From the NCBI RefSeq assembly GCF_001667145.1, contig NZ_LZIF01000087.1, positions 100,486 through 164,485 on the forward strand: DNA of 64,000 nucleotides, given 5' to 3'. Shown one piece after another: positions 28,884 to 37,014 of this stretch. A program made the translations under genes and the position numbers. The DNA is from Mycobacterium sp. 852002-51971_SCH5477799-a (GTDB lineage: Bacteria > Actinomycetota > Actinomycetes > Mycobacteriales > Mycobacteriaceae). Each line of letters begins with the position of its first letter. Position 1 is the first letter of the stretch. The notes under the pieces are model-generated. The model was given only the letters and a program-made list of their open reading frames with translations. It did not search any database and was not told the origin of the DNA.

Positions 28884-29512
28884 CCCGCCTGGTGCTGGCA
28901 TCGGCCTCGACCGGCCGGCTCAAGGTGCTGCGCCAGGCCGGCGTCGATCCGCTGGTCGTGGTCTCCGGCGTCGACGAGGATGCCGTCGCCGCCGCGCTGG
29001 GTCCGGACGCGTCGCCGCCCGACGTGGTGTGCGCCCTGGCCCGGGCCAAGGCCGAACGGGTCGCGAGTGAGCTGGATGGCGGCGTCGCGGCCGATTGCGT
29101 TGTCATCGGTTGTGATTCGATGCTGTCCATCGACGGCCGGCTGTGCGGGAAGCCCGGCTCGGCCGATGCCGCCGCGAGCCAGTGGCGCGTGATGGCTGGC
29201 CGCTCCGGGGAACTGCACACCGGGCACTGCCTGCTGCGGCTGCGCGACGGCGTTATCACCCACCGCGAAGTCGAATCACGGTGCACGACAGTGTATTTCG
29301 CCGTCCCAACGGACGCGGACCTGCGGGCGTATGTCGCCCACGGCGAACCGTGGCACGTAGCAGGCGGCTTCACCCTGGACGGCCTGGGCGGCTGGTTCGT
29401 CGACGGCATCGACGGTGACCCGTCCAACGTGATCGGCGTCAGCCTGCCGCTGCTGCGGTCGCTGCTTGAGCGGGTCGGGCTGCCGGTGTCCACGCTGTGG
29501 GCCGGCATCTAG
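28880..29512 (+). CDS. maf: Maf-like nucleotide pyrophosphatase
   Basis: 210 residues, GTG start overlapping the accE5 stop. Maf proteins hydrolyse non-canonical or excess nucleoside triphosphates. Begins with the family pattern [14 protein letters not shown], then [16 protein letters not shown] and a C-terminal [19 protein letters not shown] (19 residues) containing conserved acidic residues. Matches Rv3282. Confidence 0.88.
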   Translation: MTRLVLASASTGRLKVLRQAGVDPLVVVSGVDEDAVAAALGPDASPPDVVCALARAKAERVASELDGGVAADCVVIGCDSMLSIDGRLCGKPGSADAAASQWRVMAGRSGELHTGHCLLRLRDGVITHREVESRCTTVYFAVPTDADLRAYVAHGEPWHVAGGFTLDGLGGWFVDGIDGDPSNVIGVSLPLLRSLLERVGLPVSTLWAGI

Positions 29513-29521
29513 CCCTGGCGG

Positions 29522-29527
29522 TAGGCT
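29522..29527 (+). promoter_or_regulatory. -10 element of sseA (leaderless)
   Basis: TAGGCT ends 7 nt before the GTG at 29535, giving sseA its own promoter within 22 bp of the maf stop. Confidence 0.45.
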
Positions 29528-29534
29528 CGGCAAC

Positions 29535-30425
29535 GTGGCATTACCACCCGATCCAAGCCCGACACTGCAGGCCTACGCCCACCCCGAGCGACTGGTCACC
29601 GCCGACTGGCTGTCCGCCAACCAAGGCACCCCCGGCCTGGCGATCGTCGAATCCGACGAGGACGTCCTGCTCTACGACGTCGGTCATATTCCCGGGGCTG
29701 TGAAGGTCGACTGGCATACCGACCTCAACGACCCACGGGTCCGCGACTACATCGACGGCGCGCAATTCGCGGAGCTGATGGACCGCAAGGGCATCGCCCG
29801 CGACGACACCGTGGTGATCTACGGCGACAAGAGCAACTGGTGGGCGGCTTATGCCCTGTGGGTGTTCACGCTGTTCGGGCATCCCGACGTGCGGCTGCTC
29901 AACGGCGGCCGTGACCTGTGGCTGGCCGAACGCCGGGAGACGACGCTGGACGTGCCCACCAAGACGTCCAGCGGCTATCCCGTCGTCACCCGCAACGACG
30001 CGCCCATCCGCGCCTTCAAGGACGACGTGCTGGGCATTCTCGGCAGCGAGCCGCTGATCGACGTGCGCTCGCCGGACGAGTACACCGGCAAGCGCACGCA
30101 CATGCCCGAGTACCCCGAGGAAGGCGTGCTGCGCGGGGGCCACATCCCCACCGCCCGGTCGATTCCGTGGGCCAAGGCGGCCGACGAGAGCGGGCGTTTC
30201 CGCAGCCGCGAGGAGCTCGAGGAGCTGTACAGCTTCATCGAGCCGGACGACAAGACGGTCGTCTACTGCCGCATCGGCGAGCGCTCCAGCCACACCTGGT
30301 TCGTGCTGACGCATCTGCTCGGCAAGCCCGGGGTGCGCAACTACGACGGATCGTGGACCGAGTGGGGCAACACCGTGCGCACGCCGATCGTGGCGGGTGA
30401 AGAGCCGGGCACCGTCGAAGTCTGA
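29535..30425 (+). CDS. sseA: Thiosulfate sulfurtransferase (rhodanese)
   Basis: 296 residues, two rhodanese modules. The second holds the active-site loop [11 protein letters not shown] with Cys245; the first, inactive module has [16 protein letters not shown]. Transfers sulfane sulfur from thiosulfate to acceptor thiols. GTG start at 29535 matches the M. tuberculosis length of 297. The SufE-like gene 10 bp downstream may pass sulfur on. Highly similar to Rv3283 throughout. Confidence 0.94.
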   Translation: MALPPDPSPTLQAYAHPERLVTADWLSANQGTPGLAIVESDEDVLLYDVGHIPGAVKVDWHTDLNDPRVRDYIDGAQFAELMDRKGIARDDTVVIYGDKSNWWAAYALWVFTLFGHPDVRLLNGGRDLWLAERRETTLDVPTKTSSGYPVVTRNDAPIRAFKDDVLGILGSEPLIDVRSPDEYTGKRTHMPEYPEEGVLRGGHIPTARSIPWAKAADESGRFRSREELEELYSFIEPDDKTVVYCRIGERSSHTWFVLTHLLGKPGVRNYDGSWTEWGNTVRTPIVAGEEPGTVEV

Positions 30426-30435
30426 TGGCGCCGCG

Positions 30436-30855
30436 ATGAGCATGCCCGCGCCGCTGGCAGAGGTGGTCTCCGACTTCGCCGAGGTCGAGGGCCAGGACAA
30501 GCTGGCGCTGCTGCTGGAGTTCGCCAACGAGCTCCCCCCGCTGCCGTCCGACCTCGAAGAAGCGGCCATGGAGCCGGTGCCCGAATGCCAGACCCCGCTG
30601 TTTTTGCACGTCGACGCGAGCGACCCCGAGCGGGTGCGGCTGCACTTCAGCGCGCCGGCCGAATCGCCGACCACGCGGGGGTTCGCGTCGATTCTGGCCG
30701 CCGGTCTCGACGAACAGCCGGCCGCCGACATTCTGGCCGTGCCCGAGGATTTCTACGCCGACCTCGGGCTGGCCGCACTGATCAGCCCGCTGCGGCTGCG
30801 CGGCTTGTCGGCGATGCTCGCCCGCATCAAGCGCAGGCTGCGCGAGGCGTCCTGA
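30436..30855 (+). CDS. SufE-like sulfur acceptor
   Basis: 139 residues. SufE proteins take a persulfide from a cysteine desulfurase or sulfurtransferase. The acceptor is Cys51 in [13 protein letters not shown], the same position as in E. coli SufE, followed by [23 protein letters not shown] 30436, 10 bp after sseA, so probably cotranscribed with it. Equivalent to Rv3284 (143). Partner protein not proved. Confidence 0.85.
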   Translation: MSMPAPLAEVVSDFAEVEGQDKLALLLEFANELPPLPSDLEEAAMEPVPECQTPLFLHVDASDPERVRLHFSAPAESPTTRGFASILAAGLDEQPAADILAVPEDFYADLGLAALISPLRLRGLSAMLARIKRRLREAS

Positions 30856-30921
30856 AAAAAGTTGGACCGCCTCGTCGGGCCGAACGGCGCGGCGCTTAGA
30901 CTTCCCCAGAACTCGTTGTAA

Positions 30922-32778
<1,857 letters not shown>

Positions 32779-32797
32779 CTGTCTGAGAGTTTTCCCA

Positions 32798-32849
32798 GAC
32801 AACGTTGTCGGCCCTGGCTATCGGGAGTAGGGTCTCGGACAAGGTTGAG
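32798..32849. promoter_or_regulatory. Spaced palindromes upstream of the STAS gene
   Basis: GACAACGTTGTC (32798-32809, perfect 12 bp palindrome) and a related GACAAGGTTGAG (32838-32849) are spaced exactly 40 bp apart, close to four helical turns. They lie between accA3 and the STAS gene. The second overlaps a weak SigF-like match (GGTTG-N15-GGGATA), which I do not call. Confidence 0.4.
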
Positions 32850-32972
32850 TTCACAGCCGCCCGGGATACGTCGGTGACGTGGGGGTAGGCGGAATTCCCA
32901 TATTTTCCGAACTCTTTTCACGTGGCTGACGTATCCACAGCAGGAAACTCCCGCAATGGGATGGAGTCAGTG

Positions 32973-33389
32973 ATGTCCGCCGCCCAATCTTGGCAACAAA
33001 GCCGCACAGCACAATTCACCGCCCGCTGGGGCCCCGCGGGATCCCTGATCACCGTGGACGGCGAGCTCGACGCGGCCAACGCCGATCAGCTGGTCGCGCA
33101 CGTGCAGCAGAGCACCAGCCGCTCCCGGCGGGTGATCCTCGACCTGCGTGGCCTCAAATTCATTGGTACCGCGGGTTTTTCGGCCCTGCACCGGATCAAT
33201 GTGGCATGCTCGGGCGCTCAGGTGTCCTGGGCCATGGCGCCGAGTCCGGCGGTAGCCAGGTTGCTTAGGGTGTGCGACCCCGACGCGACGCTGCCGGTGA
33301 CGACGCAGCAGGCCGAGCCGCTGCTGGAACCGCTGTGGGTAGAAGAAGAAGCCCGGCCGCTACTGCAACTGGTCACGGAGCCGCGTTAG
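32973..33389 (+). CDS. STAS-domain anti-sigma antagonist
   Basis: 138 residues. Single STAS domain with SLITVDGELDAANADQLVAH and LDLRGLKFIGTAGFSALHRI. The residue where SpoIIAA-type proteins carry a phosphorylatable Ser is Thr66 (FIGTAG). Proteins of this type bind RsbW-like anti-sigma factors when unphosphorylated. I prefer ATG 32973 because GGAG lies 6 nt upstream; GTG 32922 and ATG 32961 are alternatives. It converges on sigF, overlapping its 3' end by 30 bp. In M. tuberculosis accA3 and sigF are adjacent with no such gene. Candidate antagonist in the SigF switch, by inference. Confidence 0.85.
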   Translation: MSAAQSWQQSRTAQFTARWGPAGSLITVDGELDAANADQLVAHVQQSTSRSRRVILDLRGLKFIGTAGFSALHRINVACSGAQVSWAMAPSPAVARLLRVCDPDATLPVTTQQAEPLLEPLWVEEEARPLLQLVTEPR

Positions 33390-34148
33390 CGACTTCGCCA
33401 GCAGCCGCGACACGTGCATCTGTGAGATGCCGACCCGCTCGGCGATCTGCGTCTGCGTCATCGACTCGAAGAATCGCAGCACCAACACCGTCCGTTCCCG
33501 CTCCGGCAGCGCCTCGAGCAGCGGACGCAACGACTCCTGATCCTCGATCCGGTCCAGGCCGGTGTCGACGTCACCGAGGGTGTCCGCGATAGCGCGGGCC
33601 TCCTCCTCCTCGCTGCCGCCACCGCTGTCGATGGACAAAGTGTTGTACGAGCTCCCCGCCACCAGCCCCTCGACCACCTCTTCGCGGTCCATGTCCAGCT
33701 CCGCGGCGAGTTCGGTCGCGGTAGGCGCCCGCCCAAGTCGCTGCGACAGGTCGGCGGTGGCGGTGCCCAGCCGCAGGTGCAGTTCCTTCAGCCGCCGCGG
33801 GACCTTGACCGACCAGCTGTTGTCGCGGAAGTGGCGGCGAACCTCTCCCATGATCGTGGGCACCGCGAACGAAACGAAGTCCGAGCCGGCGTCGACGTCG
33901 AACCGGACGACCGCGTTGACCAATCCGACCCGCGCCACCTGAACCAGGTCGTCACGCGGCTCGCCGCGACCTTCGAAGCGGCGCGCGATGTGGTCGGCGA
34001 GCGGCAGGCAGCGCTCGACGATCTTGTCCCGTTGACGTTGAAATTCCATCGAGTCCGGCGCGACGGCGGCCAACTCGCGGAACATGCCCGGAACATCGGC
34101 GTATTCGTTCGGACGAGAAACCGAACCGCCGGCAGCTCGCGCTGTCAC
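33360..34148 (-). CDS. sigF: Stress-response sigma factor SigF
   Basis: 262 residues (M. tuberculosis 261), GTG start overlapping the rsbW stop by 4 bp. SigB/SigF-type alternative sigma factor: region 2 with HIARRFEGRGEPRDDLVQVA and FVSFAVPTIMGEVRRHFRD, region 3 near VPRRLKELHLRLG, and the region 4 helix-turn-helix MTQTQIAERVGISQMHVSRL at the C-terminus. Held inactive by RsbW. It should be transcribed from the SigF-type promoters upstream, giving positive feedback. Its 3' end overlaps the convergent STAS gene. Confidence 0.97.
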   Translation of the reverse strand: MTARAAGGSVSRPNEYADVPGMFRELAAVAPDSMEFQRQRDKIVERCLPLADHIARRFEGRGEPRDDLVQVARVGLVNAVVRFDVDAGSDFVSFAVPTIMGEVRRHFRDNSWSVKVPRRLKELHLRLGTATADLSQRLGRAPTATELAAELDMDREEVVEGLVAGSSYNTLSIDSGGGSEEEEARAIADTLGDVDTGLDRIEDQESLRPLLEALPERERTVLVLRFFESMTQTQIAERVGISQMHVSRLLAKSLTRLRDQLQ

Positions 34149-34582
34149 CTGCTGGAGGCCGCCCGTCGCGCCGTCAGTGTGATGCCGAAAACACTGCCGG
34201 TTTCATTGGGTTCGCGACCGTCATGGAAAGTCTGGACGTCGTCGGCGAGCGACGTCAGCACATGCCAACTGAAGCTGCCGGGCGCCACCACGTCGTGAGT
34301 GTCGCATGCCGCGGAAGCTTCCACTACCAATTGGTCGTCCTGGGGGTCGACCACGACGATCAGGGTCGCGTCGGGAGTGGCCGAACGAATCAACCGGGTG
34401 CACACTTCGTCGACCGCGAGCCGCAGGTCCGCCACCGCATCGAAATCCAGGTCCTCGAAGGTGCCGATGGCACCGACCAGGGTGCGCAGCATCGCCAGGT
34501 TCTCCAGTCGCGCAGCAACGTGAAGTTCGACGGCGCGATGGCCGCGCGGACGCTTGTTAGCGTGCAATCCAGCATCGTTCAT
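34145..34582 (-). CDS. rsbW: Anti-sigma factor RsbW (UsfX)
   Basis: 145 residues, the same length as M. tuberculosis RsbW. Binds SigF and blocks it. The sequence keeps the RsbW fold (VAARLENLAMLRTLVGAIG, DLDFDAVADLRLAVDEVCTR) but the N box reads VDEVCTRLIRSA, with Arg where active kinases have Asn, and I see no DxGxG or GxGL ATP motif, so kinase activity is doubtful. ATG 34582 has GGGAG 7 nt upstream; the frame is open to 34717 but the homologue length supports this start. Overlaps sigF by 4 bp. Confidence 0.93.
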   Translation of the reverse strand: MNDAGLHANKRPRGHRAVELHVAARLENLAMLRTLVGAIGTFEDLDFDAVADLRLAVDEVCTRLIRSATPDATLIVVVDPQDDQLVVEASAACDTHDVVAPGSFSWHVLTSLADDVQTFHDGREPNETGSVFGITLTARRAASSR

Positions 34583-34653
34583 ATGGTCTCCCGGCAATGT
34601 TTGACTGACACTACTACTGCTCCGCAGTCCGCCGTGGACTTCGCGTTCGAGCC

Positions 34654-34679
34654 GGTTAGTCATGATCGCCGCCGGGTAT
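34654..34679 (+). promoter_or_regulatory. SigF-type promoter on the plus strand
   Basis: GGTTA, 15 bp, GGGTAT. The -10 is a perfect match to the mycobacterial SigF consensus and the -35 differs at one base from GGTTT. Transcription would start near 34686, about 60 nt before the small ORF at 34747, and runs against rsbW-sigF. Confidence 0.5.
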
Positions 34680-34746
34680 TCGACCCGCTGTCGGCGGGCC
34701 TGACACGACCGACACAATCCGGAAGCGCCGACATGGGGGCTTCGCG

Positions 34747-34842
34747 GTGATCGCCGGGGTCACGCTGGTCATATCGATAGTCGTCGCAGTAGGCATATAT
34801 GTATTCGGTGTGATCGTGATTCCGACCCCCATGATGGGGTGA
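34747..34842 (+). CDS. Possible 31-residue single-pass membrane protein
   Basis: GTG-started ORF of 31 codons beginning MIAGVTLVISIVVAVGIYV and ending IPTPMMG. Almost the whole length is one hydrophobic helix, in the size class of small regulatory membrane peptides (KdpF is of similar size but I see no real likeness). A G-rich stretch GGGGG lies 7 nt upstream of the GTG. A SigF-type promoter lies about 70 bp upstream on the same strand. The run of Ile/Val codons is unusual for random antisense sequence here. It could still be chance. Confidence 0.45.
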   Translation: MIAGVTLVISIVVAVGIYVFGVIVIPTPMMG

Positions 34843-34881
34843 CCACGCAACCGTTCCGGCACTCATCATGGTGCAGACCTG

Positions 34882-34907
34882 ATACCCACAAGTTCCCGCC
34901 CGTAATC
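34882..34907 (-). promoter_or_regulatory. SigF-type promoter for rsbW-sigF
   Basis: On the minus strand GATT, 16 bp, GGGTAT. Perfect -10, one mismatch in the -35 GTTT. It lies about 300 bp upstream of rsbW, in the usfY-rsbW gap where the autoregulated sigF promoter is known in M. tuberculosis. Confidence 0.45.
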
Positions 34908-35013
34908 TTGCAATCGCCTTTCATGCGGAAGATCACACCAGTGGCGTAGAGGCAGGTCACGCGGAGAAAAGAGGCGATCGACGGGACGCGTGTCAGTTAG
35001 TCGGCGGCTTGCC

Positions 35014-35325
35014 CTAGCTGGCCGGCCGTTGGCGGTAGACGTCCGGATGTTCGGTGTACCAGCGATCGCAGATCCGGCGAATCCTGCGGTGCTCCACCGC
35101 CAGCCAGGTCAGCCCCAGCACCGCGGCGATGACTCCGACGATTCCCGCCGTCATGCCCTCGTGGTGATGTCCGCTGCCGAAGGCCGCAAGGCTGCCGCAG
35201 GTCCCGATCACGCCCGCGACGACTAAGAGGTACCCGGGCCAGTGCAGGACGTCGATCAGCGACTCGCCGGCGAGCGGCCGTGTGGTCCTCAGATGGTCGA
35301 CGGGGTCGTGGTAGGTGTCTCCCAT
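35014..35325 (-). CDS. usfY: UsfY-like membrane protein
   Basis: 103 residues. Soluble N-terminus DPVDHLRTTRPLAGESLIDV, then two hydrophobic helices (about 30-50 and 60-77) and a short basic tail. The N-terminal sequence and its place two genes upstream of sigF agree with UsfY (Rv3288c). ATG 35325 has AGGAG 5-6 nt upstream. Function unknown; it belongs to the SigF operon. A role in sensing is possible but unsupported. Confidence 0.78.
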   Translation of the reverse strand: MGDTYHDPVDHLRTTRPLAGESLIDVLHWPGYLLVVAGVIGTCGSLAAFGSGHHHEGMTAGIVGVIAAVLGLTWLAVEHRRIRRICDRWYTEHPDVYRQRPAS

Positions 35326-35372
35326 AACTGCTCCTCACCGCGCCTTCAACGGTAGATCGCGGGAGGGCAAAC

Positions 35373-35756
35373 CTAAAGGGCCAGTACCGGACCGGCGATC
35401 GGCGCAACCCCCATGGCGACCATCAGCGCCATCGCGGTGAGCAGGAACCAGCCCGCGCCGTGCCACCCCCACCACGTCCCCTGGGCCTTCCACACCAGAT
35501 AGGTCCGCATGAAAGCCCAGATTCCGGCGCCGAGCGCGATCAGCGGACCTCCGAACGCCAGCAGGGTGCGCTGCGGTGGGCCACACGCCACCGTGTCCAC
35601 GCCCACTCCGGGGCAGGTACTGACCCATACGGCCGCGATCAACAGGAAGCCGACGGCGGCAAGCGTGGACAGGACGGCGAAACGGATGGCGGCGTGCACC
35701 TCGCCGTCCTCCTGGCCTAAGCGGTCACCGCCCGATCGCGCGTCTGCTTTCTGCAT
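35373..35756 (-). CDS. Small membrane protein at the head of the sigF operon
   Basis: 127 residues with three hydrophobic segments (about 25-45, 67-85, 100-125). Charged N-terminus. The position matches Rv3289c (about 125 residues, transmembrane). ATG 35756 has the strong site GGGAGGTG upstream. A consensus SigF promoter lies 112 bp upstream on the same strand, so this gene and usfY, rsbW and sigF probably form a SigF-driven unit. Function unknown. Confidence 0.75.
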   Translation of the reverse strand: MQKADARSGGDRLGQEDGEVHAAIRFAVLSTLAAVGFLLIAAVWVSTCPGVGVDTVACGPPQRTLLAFGGPLIALGAGIWAFMRTYLVWKAQGTWWGWHGAGWFLLTAMALMVAMGVAPIAGPVLAL

Positions 35757-35867
35757 CGGTGTTCACCTCCCTTTGAAACCCCGCGCTGAGTTCATCGCTC
35801 GCTACGTCACATTAGTTACAGGGCGGCAGCGCCCGCGCTGGTAGCTGCGGAATCTGCACGAACTCAC

Positions 35868-35893
35868 ATACCCCATGGCAAACCCCGGTAAAC
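35868..35893 (-). promoter_or_regulatory. Consensus SigF promoter of the sigF operon
   Basis: On the minus strand GTTT (35893-35890), 16 bp, GGGTAT (35873-35868): an exact match to the mycobacterial SigF consensus. It lies 112 bp upstream of the membrane protein gene at 35756. Confidence 0.65.
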
Positions 35894-36295
35894 GGGACGA
35901 TCTGAGGTCAAGCTCTAGGTCGTCGACGGCGGGCGGCACGGGCATCCGCACCGGCTCCGGGCGACGAGTCCGACGATACGATCGCACTCAATACCCCCGT
36001 GTCTGAGGATCTTTCGCCTACCATCCGCATCGCCGACTTGTGCGGGTCGAAGCGATCCTGGCCGAATCCGATTGCAATCGCCGATGTCGACATCGGCGCG
36101 TCCCGGGAGCGGGGATCGGCGCCGCGTTCGGCGGAGGGAAGCAGGCCGGTGGCGGCCGCGAATCCGGCACGGACTCGTGGAAGGCCTACTGGCGCCAAAG
36201 TGCCAATACCGTCAAATTATTGCGGCGATTTACCGCTGGTCCGAGCTGGGGAGTTCGGATGATTCCAATGTGGCTAGCGTTTTATGTCCCATGGG

Positions 36296-36301
36296 TACTA
36301 T
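36296..36301 (+). promoter_or_regulatory. -10 element of the TetR gene (leaderless)
   Basis: TACTAT ends 7 nt before the ATG at 36309; no ribosome site. Confidence 0.4.
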
Positions 36302-36308
36302 CTGACAC

Positions 36309-36971
36309 ATGCCAACAGCCCGCAGGCGCTTATCCCCCGAGGATCGACGGGCTGAGCTGCTCGCTTTAGGAGCAGAGGTCTTCGGGAAGCGACCCTACGA
36401 CGAGGTCCGCATCGATGAGATCGCGGAACGCGCTGGAGTGTCTCGGGCCCTGATGTACCACTACTTCCCCGACAAGCGCGCATTCTTCGCGGCGGTCGTC
36501 AAAGACGAGGCCGACCGCCTGTACGAGAACACCAACATGGACGACGCGACCGGTCTGACCATGTACGAGGAGATCCGCGCCGGTGTGCTGGCCTACATGG
36601 CTTACCACGAGCAGAACCCGGAGGCCGCGTGGGCCGCGTACGTCGGCCTGGGCCGGTCCGACCCGGTTCTCTTGGGCGTCGAGGACGATGCCAAGAACCG
36701 CCAGATGGAACACATCATGTCCCGGATCAACCGGTTACTCGGCGAGGTCAACGCTGACACCATGGCACCCGACGTCGAGCGGCACCTGCAGGTGATTCTG
36801 AACGGCTGGCTGGCCCTGACCTTCGAGATCTGTCGGCAACGGATCATCGACCCCTCCACCGACGCCGAAAAGCTCGCCGACGCCTGCGCGCACGCGCTGC
36901 TTGACGCGATCGCACGGGTGCCCGAGATTCCGGAGGCACTCGGCGAGGCGATGTCCACCTCGCGCCTGTAG
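36309..36971 (+). CDS. TetR-family regulator (Rv3295-like)
   Basis: 220 residues. Helix-turn-helix in DEVRIDEIAERAGVSRALMY and YHYFPDKRAFFAAVV, residues about 12-62; ligand domain after residue 80. Adjacent to lhr as Rv3295 is to Rv3296. Ligand and targets unknown; about 40 bp separate it from lhr, so it may control or be cotranscribed with the repair genes. Confidence 0.88.
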   Translation: MPTARRRLSPEDRRAELLALGAEVFGKRPYDEVRIDEIAERAGVSRALMYHYFPDKRAFFAAVVKDEADRLYENTNMDDATGLTMYEEIRAGVLAYMAYHEQNPEAAWAAYVGLGRSDPVLLGVEDDAKNRQMEHIMSRINRLLGEVNADTMAPDVERHLQVILNGWLALTFEICRQRIIDPSTDAEKLADACAHALLDAIARVPEIPEALGEAMSTSRL

Positions 36972-37014
36972 AGCGGAGCGGCATCTTGTCGGTGGCCGTT
37001 GGCACGATGGACAG

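Larger units (their letters stand above)
34583..35013. other. 430 bp between rsbW and usfY
   Basis: Holds a plus-strand SigF-type promoter (34654-34679), a 31-codon hydrophobic ORF (34747-34842) and a minus-strand SigF-type -10 with a weak -35 (34882-34907). The end of the small ORF carries a 6-1-6 inverted repeat CCCCAT-G-ATGGGG (34827-34839). From 34908 to 35013 I see nothing further. Confidence 0.6.
35757..36308. other. 550 bp without a clear gene
   Basis: Contains the SigF-type promoter at 35868-35893 (minus) and the -10 element of the TetR gene at 36296. In M. tuberculosis several genes (Rv3290c lat to Rv3294c) occupy this interval. Open frames here lack start signals, family likeness and normal codon bias, so none is called. 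I see no remnant of lat. Confidence 0.6.

Noticed and set aside
32781..32800. GTCTG...CAGAC hairpin after accA3 as terminator
   Set aside because: Only a 5 bp stem with a mismatch next to it and no U tract; too weak.
32843..32868. SigF-like GGTTG-N15-GGGATA upstream of the STAS gene
   Set aside because: The -10 has an inserted base against GGGTAT. I prefer the palindrome reading; transcription-start data would settle it.
35908..36198. Minus-strand ORF of 96 codons in the gap before the TetR gene
   Set aside because: No ribosome site, no recognisable motif, and a C-terminal run of Arg and Ala. It overlaps the gap that carries only regulatory elements.
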